Positions 33,300-47,396 of a DNA stretch of 64,000 nt are shown piece by piece. The stretch is from Henricia sp. BOLD:AAB3569 (Eukaryota > Echinodermata > Asteroidea > Spinulosida > Echinasteridae). The notes beneath the pieces are model-generated. The model searched no databases and was not told the DNA's origin. It was given only the letters and a program-made list of their open reading frames with translations. A program made the position numbers and the translations under genes. The DNA lies in contig JBBELK010001632.1 of NCBI GenBank assembly GCA_037783545.1, positions 20,486 through 84,485 of the forward strand, written 5' to 3'. How positions within the stretch are numbered: position 1 is the stretch's first letter; every line of letters starts with the position of its first letter.

Positions 33300-36200
33300 T
33301 TGAAGTTTGTCTGGAAATTCGTTAAGTTGTGCCGGCAGGGAGTTTTTGCTAGCTTCGACGATAACTCGGTCGGTTTAAACGGGAAATTGCTGAAATTTGC
33401 AGAACACGTTTGGGATATAGAGTTGTTTTAGCAGACAAAATTTGAAGTTTGTCTGGACAAAATGTTCCAAAATGGCGACCACTTCAGACGCAATGTTTCC
33501 CGAAAGCGGCGTCTGTTTGTGCGAAAACTGTTCCGGCAGTGAGTTTTTGCTAGATTCGACGATAACTCGGTCGGTTTAAACGGGAAATTGCTGAAATTTG
33601 CAGAACACGTTGCGATATAGAGTTGTTTTAGCAGACAAAATTTGAAGTTTGTCTGGAAATTCGTTAAGTTCCAAATAGCGACCACTTCAGACGCAATGTT
33701 TCCCGAAAGCGGCGTCTGTTTGTGCGAAAACTGTTCCGGCAGAGAGTTTTTGCTAGATTCGACGATAACTCGGTTGGTTTAAACGGGAAATTGCTGAAAT
33801 TTGCAGAACACGTTTGCGATATAGAGTTGTTTTAGCAGACAAAATTTGAAGTTTGTCGTGAAATTCCTTCAGTTCCAAAATGGCGACCACTTCAGACGCA
33901 ATGTTTACCGAAAGCGGCGTCTGCTTGTGCGAAAACTGTGCCGGCAAAGAGTTTTTGCTAGATTCGACGATAACTCGGTCGGTTTAAACGGGAAATTGCT
34001 GAAATTTGCAGAACACGTTTGCGATATAGAGTTGTTTTAGCAGACAAAATTTGAAGTTTGTCTGGAAATTCGTTAAGTTCCAAAATAGCGACCACTTCAG
34101 ACGCAATGTTTCCCGAAAGCGGCGTCTGCTTGTGCAAAAACTGTGCCGGCAAGGAGTTTTTGCTAGATTCGACGATAACTCGGTTGGTTTAAACGGGAAA
34201 TTGCTGAAATTTGCAGAACACGTTTGGGATATAGAGTTGTTTTAGCAGACAAAATTTGAAGTTTGTCTGGACATTCCTTCAGTTCCAAAATAGAGACCAT
34301 TTCAGACGCAATGTTTCCTGAAAGCGGCGTCTGCTTGTGCAAAAACTGTGCCGGCAAGGAGTTTTTGCTAGATTCGACGATAACTCGGTCGGTTTAAACG
34401 GGAAATTGCTGAAATTTGCAGAACACGTTTGCGATATAGAGTTGTTTTAGCAGACAAAATTTGAAGTTTGTCTGGAAATTCGTTAAGTTCCAAAATAGCG
34501 ACGAACTTCAGACGCAATGTTTCCCGAAAGCGGCGTCTGCTTGTGCAAAAACTGTGCCAGCAAGGAGTTTTTGATAGATTCGACGATAACTCGGTTGGTT
34601 TAAACGGGAAATTGCTGAAATTTGCAGAACACGTTTGGGATATAGAGTTGTTTTAGCAGACAAAATTTGAAGTTCGTCTGGACATTCCTTCAGTTCCAAA
34701 ATGGCGACCACTTCAGACGCAATGTTTACCGAAAGCGGCGTCTGCTTGTGCGAAAACTGTGCCGGCAAAGAGTTTTTGCTAGATTCGACGATAACTCGGT
34801 CGGTTTAAACGGGAAATTGCTGAAATTTGCAGAACACGTTTGCGATATAGAGTTGTTTTAGCAGACAAAATTTGAAGTTTGTCTGGAAATTCGTTAAGTT
34901 GTGCCGGCAGGGAGTTTTTGCTAGCTTCGACGATAACTCGGTCGGTTTAAACGGGAAATTGCTGAAATTTGCAGAACACGTTTGGGATATAGAGTTGTTT
35001 TAGCAGACAAAATTTGAAGTTTGTCTGGACAAAATGTTCCAAAATGGCGACCACTTCAGACGCAATGTTTCCCGAAAGCGGCGTCTGTTTGTGCGAAAAC
35101 TGTTCCGGCAGTGAGTTTTTGCTAGATTCGACGATAACTCGGTCGGTTTAAACGGGAAATTGCTGAAATTTGCAGAACACGTTTGCGATATAGAGTTGTT
35201 TTAGCAGACAAAATTTGAAGTTTGTCTGGAAATTCGTTAAGTTCCAAAATAGCGACCACTTCAGACGCAATGTTTCCCGAAAGCGGCGTCTGTTTGTGCG
35301 AAAACTGTTCCGGCAGAGAGTTTTTGCTAGATTCGACGATAACTCGGTTGGTTTAAACGGGAAATTGCTGAAATTTGCAGAACACGTTTGCGATATAGAG
35401 TTGTTTTAGCAGACAAAATTTGAAGTTTGTCGTGAAATTCCTTCAGTTCCAAAATGGCGACCACTTCAGACGCAATGTTTACCGAAAGCGGCGTCTGCTT
35501 GTGCGAAAACTGTGCCGGCAGAGAGTTTTTGCTAGATTCGACGATAAACTCGGTCGGTTTAAACGGGAAATTGCTGAAATTTGCAGAACACGTTTGCGAT
35601 ATAGAGTTGTTTTAGCAGACAAAATTTGAAGTTTGTCAGGAAATTCGTTAAGTTCCAAAATAGCGACCACTTCAGACGCAATGTTTCCCGAAAGCGGCGT
35701 CTGTTTGTGCGAAAACTGTTCCGGCAGAGAGTTTTTGCTAGATTCGACGATAACTCGGTTGGTTTAAACGGGAAATTGCTGAAATTCGCAGAACACGTTT
35801 GGGATATAGAGTTGTTTTAACAGACAAAATTTGAAGTTTGTCTGGACATTCCTTCAGTTCCAAAATAGCAACAACTTCAAACGCAATGTTTACCGAAAGC
35901 GGCGTCTGCTTGTGCGAAAACTGTGCCGGCAAGGAGTTTTTGCTAGATTCGACGATAACTCGGTCGGTTTATACGGGAAATTGCTGAAATTTGCAGAACA
36001 CGTTTGGGATATAGAGTTGTTTTAGCAGACAAAATTTGAAGTTTGTTTGGCAATTCCTTCAGTCCTAAAATAGAGACCATTTCAGACGCAATGTTTCCCG
36101 AAAGCGGCGTCTGCTTGTGCAAAAACTGTGCCGGCAAGGAGTTTTTGCTAGATTCGACGATAACTCGGTCGGTTTAAACGGGAAATTGCTGAAATTTGCA

Positions 36201-37813
36201 GAACACGTTTGCGATATAGAGTTGTTTTAGCAGAGAAAATTTGAAGTTTGTCTGGAAATTCGTTAAGTTCCAAAATAGCGACCACTTCAGACGCAATGTT
36301 TCCCGAAAGCGGCGTCTGCTTGTGCAAAAACTGTGCCAGCAAGGAGTTTTTGATAGATTCGACGATAACTCGGTTGGTTTAAACGGGAAATTGCTGAAAT
36401 TTGCAGAACACGTTTGGGATATAGAGTTGTTTTAGCAGACAAAATTTGAAGTTCGTCTGGACATTCCTTCAGTTCCAAAATGGCGACCACTTCAGACGCA
36501 ATGTTTACCGAAAGCGGCGTCTGCTTGTGCGAAAACTGTGCCGGCAAAGAGTTTTTGCTAGATTCGACGATAACTCGGTCGGTTTAAACGGGAAATTGCT
36601 GAAATTTGCAGAACACGTTTGCGATATAGAGTTGTTTTAGCAGACAAAATTTGAAGTTTGTCTGGAAATTCGTTAAGTTGTGCCGGCAGGGAGTTTTTGC
36701 TAGCTTCGACGATAACTCGGTCGGTTTAAACGGGAAATTGCTGAAATTTGCAGAACACGTTTGGGATATAGAGTTGTTTTAGCAGACAAAATTTGAAGTT
36801 TGTCTGGACAAAATGTTCCAAAATGGCGACCACTTCAGACGCAATGTTTCCCGAAAGCGGCGTCTGTTTGTGCGAAAACTGTTCCGGCAGTGAGTTTTTG
36901 CTAGATTCGACGATAACTCGGTCGGTTTAAACGGGAAATTGCTGAAATTTGCAGAACACGTTTGCGATATAGAGTTGTTTTAGCAGACAAAATTTGAAGT
37001 TTGTCTGGAAATTCGTTAAGTTCCAAAATAGCGACCACTTCAGACGCAATGTTTCCCGAAAGCGGCGTCTGTTTGTGCGAAAACTGTTCCGGCAGAGAGT
37101 TTTTGCTAGATTCGACGATAACTCGGTTGGTTTAAACGGGAAATTGCTGAAATTTGCAGAACACGTTTGCGATATAGAGTTGTTTTAGCAGACAAAATTT
37201 GAAGTTTGTCGTGAAATTCCTTCAGTTCCAAAATGGCGACCACTTCAGACGCAATGTTTACCGAAAGCGGCGTCTGCTTGTGCGAAAACTGTGCCGGCAA
37301 AGAGTTTTTGCTAGATTCGACGATAACTCGGTCGGTTTAAACGGGAAATTGCTGAAATTTGCAGAACACGTTTGCGATATAGAGTTGTTTTAGCAGACAA
37401 AATTTGAAGTTTGTCTGGAAATTCGTTAAGTTCCAAAATAGCGACCACTTCAGACGCAATGTTTCCCGAAAGCGGCGTCTGCTTGTGCAAAAACTGTGCC
37501 GGCAAGGAGTTTTTGCTAGATTCGACGATAACTCGGTTGGTTTAAACGGGAAATTGCTGAAATTTGCAGAACACGTTTGGGATATAGAGTTGTTTTAGCA
37601 GACAAAATTTGAAGTTTGTCTGGACATTCCTTCAGTTCCAAAATGGCGACCACTTCAGACGCAATGTTTCCCGAAAGCGGCGTCTGTTTGTGCGAAAACT
37701 GTTCCGGCAGAGAGTTTTTGATAGATTCGACGATAACTCGGTCGGTTTAAACGGGAAATTGCTGAAATTTGCAGAACACGTTTGCGATATAGAGTTGTTT
37801 TAGCAGACAAAAT
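33300..37813. repeat. B block R11: three f-g-m-o cycles
   Basis: Starts: 33300 f, 33442 g, 33642 m, 33846 o, 34051 h, 34256 p (b-like left, c-like middle), 34461 d, 34667 e, 34872 f, 35014 g, 35215 m, 35420 o, 35626 m/h, 35831 b (GCAACAAC), 36036 c, 36241 d, 36446 e, 36651 f, 36793 g, 36994 m, 37199 o, 37404 h, 37609 k. Here g is unfused (201 bp). Most of this block recurs at 59846-63952, minus the p-d pair. Confidence 0.87.
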
Positions 37814-40800
37814 TTGAAGTTTGTCTGGAAATTCGTTAAGTTCCAAAATAGCGACCACTTCAGACGCAATGTTTCCCGAAAGCGGCGTCTGTTTGTGCGA
37901 AAACTGTTCCGGCAGAGAGTTTTTGCTAGATTCGACGATAACTCGGTCGGTTTAAACGGGAAATTGCTGAAATTTGCAGAACACGTTTGCGATATAGAGT
38001 TGTTTTAACAGACAAAATTTGAAGTTTGTCTGGACATTCCTTCAGTTCCAAAATAGCGACAACTTCAAACGCAATGTTTACCGAAAGCGGCGTCTGCTTG
38101 TGCGAAAACTGTGCCGGCAAGGAGTTTTTGCTAGATTCGACGATAACTCGGTCGGTTTATACGGGAAATTGCTGAAATTTGCAGAACACGTTTGGGATAT
38201 AGAGTTGTTTTAGCAGACAAAATTTGAAGTTTGTTTGGAAATTCCTTCAGTTCCAAAATAGAGACCATTTCAGACGCAATGTTTCCCGAAAGCGGCGTCT
38301 GCTTGTGCGAAAACTGTGCCGGCAAGGAGTTTTTGCTAGATTCGACGATAACTCGGTTGGTTTAAACGGGAAATTGCTGAAATTTGCAGAACACGTTTGC
38401 GATATAGAGTTGTTTTAGCAGACAAAATTTGAAGTTTGTCGTGAAATTCCTTCAGTTCCAAAATAGGGACCACTTCAGACGCAATGTTTACCGAAAGCGG
38501 CGTCTGCTTGTGCGAAAACTGTGCCGGCAAGGAGTTTTTGCTAGATTCGACGATAACTCGGTCGGTTTATACGGGAAATTGCTGAAATTTGCAGAACACG
38601 TTTGGGATATAGAGTTGTTTTAACAGACAAAATTTGAAGTTTGTCTGGACATTCCTTCAGTTCCAAAATAGCGACAACTTCAAACGCAATGTTTACCGAA
38701 AGCGGCGTCTGCTTGTGCGAAAACTGTGCCGGCAAGGAGTTTTTGCTAGATTCGACGATAACTCGGTCGGTTTATACGGGAAATTGCTGAAATTTGCAGA
38801 ACACGTTTGGGATATAGAGTTGTTTTAGCAGACAAAATTTGAAGTTTGTTTGGAAATTCCTTCAGTTCCAAAATAGAGACCATTTCAGACGCAATGTTTC
38901 CCGAAAGCGGCGTCTGCTTGTGCAAAAACTGTGCCGGCAAGGAGTTTTTGCTAGATTCGACGATAACTCGGTCGGTTTAAACGGGAAATTGCTGAAATTT
39001 GCAGAACACGTTTGCGATATAGAATTGTTTTAGCAGACAAAATTTGAAGTTTGTCTGGAAATTCGTTAAGTTCCAAAATAGCGACCACTTCAGACGCAAT
39101 GTTTCCCGAAAGCGGCGTCTGCTTGTGCAAAAACTGTGCCAGCAAGGAGTTTTTGATAGATTCGACGATAACTCGGTTGGTTTAAACGGGAAATTGCTGA
39201 AATTTGCAGAACACGTTTGGGATATAGAGTTGTTTTAGCAGACAAAATTTGAAGTTCGTCTGGACATTCCTTCAGTTCCAAAATGGCGACCACTTCAGAC
39301 GCAATGTTTACCGAAAGCGGCGTCTGCTTGTGCGAAAACTGTGCCGGCAAAGAGTTTTTGCTAGATTCGACGATAACTCGGTCGGTTTAAACGGGAAATT
39401 GCTGAAATTTGCAGAACACGTTTGCGATATAGAGTTGTTTTAGCAGACAAAATTTGAAGTTTGTCTGGAAATTCGTTAAGTTGTGCCGGCAGGGAGTTTT
39501 TGCTAGCTTCGACGATAACTCGGTCGGTTTAAACGGGAAATTGCTGAAATTTGCAGAACACGTTTGGGATATAGAGTTGTTTTAGCAGACAAAATTTGAA
39601 GTTTGTCTGGACAAAATGTTCCAAAATGGCGACCACTTCAGACGCAATGTTTCCCGAAAGCGGCGTCTGCTTGTGCAAAAACTGTGCCGGCAAGGAGTTT
39701 TTGCTAGATTCGACGATAACTCGGTTGGTTTAAACGGGAAATTGCTGAAATTCGCAGAACACGTTTGGGATATAGAGTTGTTTTAGCAGACAAAATTTGA
39801 AGTTTGTCTGGAAATTCGTTAAGTTCCAAAATAGCGACCACTTCAGACGCAATGTTTCCCGAAAGCGGCGTCTGTTTGTGCGAAAACTGTTCCGGCAGAG
39901 AGTTTTTGCTAGATTCGACGATAACTCGGTTGGTTTAAACGGGAAATTGCTGAAATTTGCAGAACACGTTTGCGATATAGAGTTGTTTTAGCAGACAAAA
40001 TTTGAAGTTTGTCGTGAAATTCCTTCAGTTCCAAAATGGCGACCACTTCAGACGCAATGTTTACCGAAAGCGGCGTCTGCTTGTGCGAAAACTGTGCCGG
40101 CAAAGAGTTTTTGCTAGATTCGACGATAACTCGGTCGGTTTAAACGGGAAATTGCTGAAATTTGCAGAACACGTTTGCGATATAGAGTTGTTTTAGCAGA
40201 CAAAATTTGAAGTTTGTCTGGAAATTCGTTAAGTTCCAAAATAGCGACCACTTCAGACGCAATGTTTCCCGAAAGCGGCGTCTGCTTGTGCAAAAACTGT
40301 GCCGGCAAGGAGTTTTTGCTAGATTCGACGATAACTCGGTTGGTTTAAACGGGAAATTGCTGAAATTTGCAGAACACGTTTGGGATATAGAGTTGTTTTA
40401 GCAGACAAAATTTGAAGTTTGTCTGGACATTCCTTCAGTTCCAAAATGGCGACCACTTCAGACGCAATGTTTCCCGAAAGCGGCGTCTGTTTGTGCGAAA
40501 ACTGTTCCGGCAGAGAGTTTTTGATAGATTCGACGATAACTCGGTCGGTTTAAACGGGAAATTGCTGAAATTTGCAGAACACGTTTGCGATATAGAGTTG
40601 TTTTAGCAGACAAAATTTGAAGTTTGTCTGGAAATTCGTTAAGTTCCAAAATAGCGACCACTTCAGACGCAATGTTTCCCGAAAGCGGCGTCTGCTTGTG
40701 CAAAAACTGTGCCGGCAAGGAGTTTTTGCTAGATTCGACGATAACTCGGTTGGTTTAAACGGGAAATTGCTGAAATTCGCAGAACACGTTTGGGATATAG

Positions 40801-41230
40801 AGTTGTTTTAGCAGACAAAATTTGAAGTTTGTCTGGACATTCCTTCAGTTCCAAAATGGCGACCACTTCAGACGCAATGTTTCCCGAAAGCGGCGTCTGT
40901 TTGTGCGAAAACTGTTCCGGCAGAGAGTTTTTGATAGATTCGACGATAACTCGGTCGGTTTAAACGGGAAATTGCTGAAATTTGCAGAACACGTTTGCGA
41001 TATAGAGTTGTTTTAGCAGACAAAATTGAAGTTTGTCTGGAAATTCGTTAAGTTCTAAAATAGCGACCACTTCAGACGCAATGTTTCCCGAAAGCGGCGT
41101 CTGCTTGTGCAAAAACTGTTCCGGCAGAGAGTTTTTGCTAGATTCGACGATAACTCGGTCGGTTTAAACGGGAAATTGCTGAAATTTGCAGAACACGTTT
41201 GCGATATAGAGTTGTTTTAGCAGAAAAAAA
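37814..41230. repeat. B block R12: m-b-j-a-b-c'-d-e-f-g/h-m-o-h-k-h-k-h/m
   Basis: Starts: 37814 m, 38019 b, 38224 j, 38429 a, 38634 b, 38839 c', 39044 d, 39249 e, 39454 f, 39596 g/h (201 bp, a smooth hybrid rather than a deletion fusion), 39797 m, 40002 o, 40207 h, 40412 k, 40617 h, 40822 k, 41026 h/m. The h-k pair is duplicated (410 bp). Confidence 0.87.
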
Positions 41231-42864
41231 TTGAAGTTTGTCTGGAAATTCGTTAAGTTCCAAAATAGCGACCACTTCAGACGCAATGTTTCCCGAAAGC
41301 GGCGTCTGTTTGTGCGAAAACTGTTCCGGCAGAGAGTTTTTGCTAGATTCGACGATAACTCGGTCGGTTTAAACGGGAAATTGCTGAAATTTGCAGAACA
41401 CGTTTGCGATATAGAGTTGTTTTAACAGACAAAATTTGAAGTTTGTCTGGACATTCCTTCAGTTCCAAAATAGCGACAACTTCAAACGCAATGTTTACCG
41501 AAAGCGGCGTCTGCTTGTGCGAAAACTGTGCCGGCAAGGAGTTTTTGCTAGATTCGACGATAACTCGGTCGGTTTATACGGGAAATTGCTGAAATTTGCA
41601 GAACACGTTTGGGATATAGAGTTGTTTTAGCAGACAAAATTTGAAGTTTGTTTGGAAATTCCTTCAGTTCCAAAATAGAGACCATTTCAGACGCAATGTT
41701 TCCCGAAAGCGGCGTCTGCTTGTGCGAAAACTGTGCCGGCAAGGAGTTTTTGCTAGATTCGACGATAACTCGGTTGGTTTAAACGGGAAATTGCTGAAAT
41801 TTGCAGAACACGTTTGCGATATAGAGTTGTTTTAGCAGACAAAATTTGAAGTTTGTCGTGAAATTCCTTCAGTTCCAAAATAGGGACCACTTCAGACGCA
41901 ATGTTTACCGAAAGCGGCGTCTGCTTGTGCGAAAACTGTGCCGGCAAGGAGTTTTTGCTAGATTCGACGATAACTCGGTCGGTTTATACGGGAAATTGCT
42001 GAAATTTGCAGAACACGTTTGGGATATAGAGTTGTTTTAACAGACAAAATTTGAAGTTTGTCTGGACATTCCTTCAGTTCCAAAATAGCGACAACTTCAA
42101 ACGCAATGTTTACCGAAAGCGGTGTCTGCTTGTGCGAAAACTGTGCCGGCAAGGAGTTTTTGCTAGATTCGACGATAACTCGGTCGGTTTATACGGGAAA
42201 TTGCTGAAATTTGCAGAACACGTTTGGGATATAGAGTTGTTTTAGCAGACAAAATTTGAAGTTTGTTTGGAAATTCCTTCAGTTCCAAAATAGAGACCAT
42301 TTCAGACGCAATGTTTCCCGAAAGCGGCGTCTGCTTGTGCGAAAACTGTGCCGGCAAGGAGTTTTTGCTAGATTCGACGATAACTCGGTTGGTTTAAACG
42401 GGAAATTGCTGAAATTTGCAGAACACGTTTGCGATATAGAGTTGTTTTAGCAGACAAAATTTGAAGTTTGTCGTGAAATTCCTTCAGTTCCAAAATAGGG
42501 ACCACTTCAGACGCAATGTTTACCGAAAGCGGCGTCTGCTTGTGCGAAAACTGTGCCGGCAAGGAGTTTTTGCTAGATTCGACGATAACTCGGTCGGTTT
42601 ATACGGGAAATTGCTGAAATTTGCAGAACACGTTTGGGATATAGAGTTGTTTTAACAGACAAAATTTGAAGTTTGTCTGGACATTCCTTCAGTTCCAAAA
42701 TAGCGACAACTTCAAACGCAATGTTTACCGAAAGCGGCGTCTGCCGAAAACTGTGCCGGCAAGGAGTTTTTGCTAGATTCGACGATAACTCGGTCGGTTT
42801 ATACGGGAAATTGCTGAATTTGCAGAACACGTTTGGGATATAGAGTTGTTTTAGCAGACAAAAT
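41231..42864. repeat. B block R13 with 615-bp b-j-a trimer in tandem
   Basis: Starts: 41231 m, 41436 b, 41641 j, 41846 a, 42051 b, 42256 j, 42461 a, 42666 b. The b-j-a trimer at 41436-42050 is repeated at 42051-42665. The last b lacks TTGTG within GTCTGCTTGTGCG (near 42745), where the next indel-rich patch begins. Confidence 0.88.
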
Positions 42865-45800
42865 TTGAAGTTTGTTTGGAAATTCCTTCAGTTCCAAAAT
42901 AGAGACCATTTCAGACGCAATGTTTCCCGAAAGCGGCGTCTGCTTGTGCAAAAACTGTGCCGGCAAGGAGTTTTTGCTAGATTCGACGATAACTCGGTCG
43001 GTTTAAACGGGAAATTGCTGAAATTTGCAGAACACGTTTGCGATAAAGAGTTGTTTTAGCAGACAAAATTGAAGTTTGTCTGGAAATTCGTTAAGTTCCA
43101 AAATAGCGACCACTTCAGACGCAATGTTATCCCGAAAGCGGCGTCTGCTTGTGCAAAAACTGTGCCAGCAAGGAGTTTTTGATAGATTCGGACGATAACT
43201 CGGTTGGTTAAACGGGAAATTGCTGAAATTTGCAGAACACGTTTGGGATATAGAGTTGTTTTAGCAGACAAAATTTGAAGTTCGTCTGGACATTCCTTCA
43301 GTTCCAAAATGGCGACCACTTCAGACGCAACTGTTTACCGAAATGCGGCGTCTGCTTGTGCGAAAACTGTGACGGCAAAGAGTTTTTGCTAGATTCGACG
43401 ATAACTCGGTCGGTTTTAAACGGGAAATTGCTGAAATTGCAGAACACGTTTGCGATATAGAGTTGTTTTAGCAGACAAAATTTGAAGTTTGTCTGGAAAT
43501 TCGTTAAGTTCCAAAATAGCGACCACTTCAGACGCAATGTTTCCCGAAAGCGGCCGTCTGTTTGTGCGAAAACTGTTCCGGCAGAGAGTTTTTGCTAGAT
43601 CTCGACGATAACTCGGTTGGTTTAAACGGGAAATTGCTGAAATTTGCAGAACACGTTTGCGATATAGAGTTGTTTTAGCAGACAAAATTTGAAGTTTGTC
43701 TGGACAAAATGTTCCAAAATGGCGACCACTTCAGACGCAATGTTTCCCGAAAGCGGCGTCTGTTTGTGCGAAAACTGTTCCGGCAGTGAGTTTTTGCTAG
43801 ATTCGACGATAACTCGGTCGGTTTAAACGGGAAATTGCGACCACTTCAGACGCAATGTTTCCGAAAGCGGCGTCTGCTTGTGCAAAAACTGTGCCGGCAA
43901 GGAGTTTTTGCTAGATTCGACGATAACTCGGTCGGTTTAAACGGGAAATTGCTGAAATTTGCAGAACACGTTTGCGATATAGAGTTGTTTTAGCAGACAA
44001 AATTTGAAGTTTGTCGTGAAATTCCTTCAGTTCCAAAATAGGGACCACTTCAGACGCAATGTTTACGAAAGTAAGCGGGTCTGCTTGTGCGAAAACTGTG
44101 CCGGCAAGGAGTTTTTGCTAGATTCGACGATAACTCGGTCGGTTTATACGGGAAATTGCTGAAATTTGCAGAACACGTTTGGGATATAGAGTTGTTTTAA
44201 CAGACAAAATTTGAAGTTTGTCTGGACATTCCTTCAGTTCCAAAATAGCGACAACTTCAAACGCAATGTTTACCGAAAGCGGCGTCTGCTTGTGCGAAAA
44301 CTGTGCCGGCAAGGAGTTTTTGCTAGATTCGACGATAACTCGGTCGGTTTATACGGGAAATTGCTGAAATTTGCAGAACACGTTTGGGATATAGAGTTGT
44401 TTTAGCAGACAAAATTTGAAGTTTGTTTGGAAATTCCTTTAGTTCCAAAATAGAGACCATTTCAGACGCAATGTTTCCCGAAAGCGGCGTCTGCTTGTGC
44501 AAAAACTGTGCCGGCAAGGAGTTTTTGCTAGATTCGACGATAACTCGGTCGGTTTAAACGGGAAATTGCTGAAATTTGCAGAACACGTTTGCGATATAGA
44601 GGTTGTTTTAGCAGACAAAATTGAAGTTTGTCTGGAAATTCGTTAAGTTCCAAAATAGCGACCACTTCAGACGCAATGTTTCCCGAAAGCGGCGTCTGCT
44701 TGTGCAAAAACTGTGCCAGCAAGGAGTTTTTGATAGATTCGACGATAACTCGGTTGGTTTAAACGGGAAATTGCTGAAATTTGCAGAACACGTTTGGGAT
44801 ATAGAGTTGTTTTAGCAGACAAAATTTGAAGTTCGTCTGGACATTCCTTCAGTTCCAAAATGGCGACCACTTCAGACGCAATGTTTACCGAAAGCGGCGT
44901 CTGCTTGTGCGAAAACTGTGACGGCAAAGAGTTTTTGCTAGATTCGACGATAACTCGGTCGGTTTAAACGGGAAATTGCGACCACTTCAGACGCAATGTT
45001 TCCCGAAAGCGGCGTCTGCTTGTGCAAAAACTGTGCCGGCAAGGAGTTTTTGCTAGATTCGACGATAACTCGGTCGGTTTAAACGGGAAATTGCTGAAAT
45101 TTGCAGAACACGTTTGCGATATAGAGTTGTTTTAACAGACAAAATTTGAAGTTTGTCTGGACATTCCTTCAGTTCCAAAATAGCGACAACTTCAAACGCA
45201 ATGTTTACCGAAAGCGGCGTCTGCTTGTGCGAAAACTGTGCCGGCAAGGAGTTTTTGCTAGATTCGACGATAACTCGGTCGGTTTATACGGGAAATTGCT
45301 GAAATTTGCAGAACACGTTTGGGATATAGAGTTGTTTTAGCAGACAAAATTTGAAGTTTGTTTGGAAATTCCTTCAGTTCCAAAATAGAGACCATTTCAG
45401 ACGCAATGTTTCCCAAAAGCGGCGTCTGCTTGTGCAGAAAAACTGTGCCGGCAAGGAGTTTTTGCTAGATTCGACGATAACTCGGTTGGTTTAAACGGGA
45501 AATTGCTGAAATTTGCAGAACACGTTTGCGATATAGAGTTGTTTTAGCAGACAAAATTTGAAGTTTGTCGTGAAATTCCTTCAGTTCCAAAATAGGGACC
45601 ACTTCAGACGCAATGTTTACCGAAAGCGGCGTCTGCTTGTGCGAAAACTGTGCCGGCAAGGAGTTTTTGCTAGATTCGACGATAACTCGGTCGGTTTATA
45701 CGGGAAATTGCTGAAATTTGCAGAACACGTTTGGGATATAGAGTTGTTTTAACAGACAAAATTTGAAGTTTGTCTGGACATTCCTTCAGTTCCAAATAGC

Positions 45801-47396
45801 GACAACTTCAAACGCAATGTTTACCGAAAGCGCGTCTGCTTGTGCGAAAACTGTGCCGGCAAGGAGTTTTTGCTAGATTCGACGATAACTCGGTCGGTTT
45901 ATACGGGAAATTGCTGAAATTTGCAGAACACGTTTGGGATATAGAGTTGTTTTAGCAGACAAAATTTGAAGTTTGTCTGGACATTCCTTCAGTTCCAAAA
46001 TAGCGACAACTTCAAACGCAATGTTTACCGAAAGCGGCGTCTGCTTGTGCGAAAACTGTGCCGGCAAGGAGTTTTTGCTAGATTCGACGATAACTCGGTC
46101 GGTTTATACGGGAAATTGCTGAAATTTGCAGAACACGTTTGGGATATAGAGTTGTTTTAGCAGACAAAATTTGAATTTTGTTTGGAAATTCCTTCAGTTC
46201 CAAAATAGAGACCATTTCAGACGCAATGTTTCCCGAAAGCGGCGTCTGCTTGTGCGAAAACTGTGCCGGCAAGGAGTTTTTGCTAGATTCGACGATAACT
46301 CGGTTGGTTTAAACGGGAAATTGCTGAAATTTGCAGAACACGTTTGCGATATAGAGTTGTTTTAGCAGACAAAATTTGAAGTTTGTCGTGAAATTCCTTC
46401 AGTTCCAAAATAGGGACCACTTCAGACGCAATGTTTACCGAAAGCGGCGTCTGCTTGTGCGAAAACTGTGCCGGCAAGGAGTTTTTGCTAGATTCGACGA
46501 TAACTCGGTCGGTTTATACGGGAAATTGCTGAAATTTGCAGAACACGTTTGGGATATAGAGTTGTTTTAACAGACAAAATTTGAAGTTTGTCTGGACATT
46601 CCTTCAGTTCCAAATAGCGACAACTTCAAACGCAATGTTTACCGAAAGCGGCGTCTGCTTGTGCGAAAACTGTGCCGGCAAGGAGTTTTTGCTAGATTCG
46701 ACGATAACTCGGTCGGTTTATACGGGAAATTGCTGAAATTTCAGAACACGTTTGGGATATAGAGTTGTTTTAGCAGACAAAATTTGAAGTTTGTTTGGAA
46801 ATTCCTTCAGTTCCAAAATAGAGACCATTTCAGACGCAATGTTTCCCGAAAGCGGCGTCTGCTTGTGCAAAAACTGTGCCGGCAAGGAGTTTTTGCTAGA
46901 TTCGACGATAACTCGGTCGGTTTAAACGGGAAATTGCTGAAATTTGCAGAACACGTTTGCGATATAGAGTTGTTTTAGCAGACAAAATTTGAAGTTTGTC
47001 TGGAAATTCGTTAAGTTCCAAAATAGCGACCACTTCAGACGCAATGTTTCCCGAAAGCGGCGTCTGCTTGTGCAAAAACTGTGCCAGCAAGGAGTTTTTG
47101 ATGGATTCGACGATAACTCGGTTGGTTTAAACGGAAATTGCTGAAATTTGCAGAACACGTTTGGGATATAGAGTTGTTTTAGCAGACAAAATTTGAAGTT
47201 TGTCTGGACATTCCTTCAGTTCCAAAATGGCGACCACTTCAGACGCAATGTTTACCGAAAGCGGCGTCTGCTTGTGCGAAAACTGTGCCGGCAAAGAGTT
47301 TTTGCTAGATTCGACGATAACTCGGTCGGTTTAAACGGAAATTGCTGAAATTTGCAGAACACGTTTGCGATATAGAGTTGTTTTAGCAGACAAAAT
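42865..47396. repeat. B block R14: c'-d-e-m-g/h-a-b-c'-d-e/h-b-j-a-b-b-j-a-b-c'-d-e
   Basis: Approximate starts: 42865, 43069, 43275, 43482, 43689 (g/h, 315 bp), 44004, 44211, 44416, 44621, 44826 (e/h fusion, 320 bp), 45146, 45351, 45558, 45763, 45966, 46171, 46376, 46581, 46784, 46989, 47193. Lengths vary from 203 to 207 because of scattered single-base indels. The two e copies at 43275 and 44826 share GTGACGGC, a variant I see nowhere else, so they are a duplicated pair. Confidence 0.82.
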
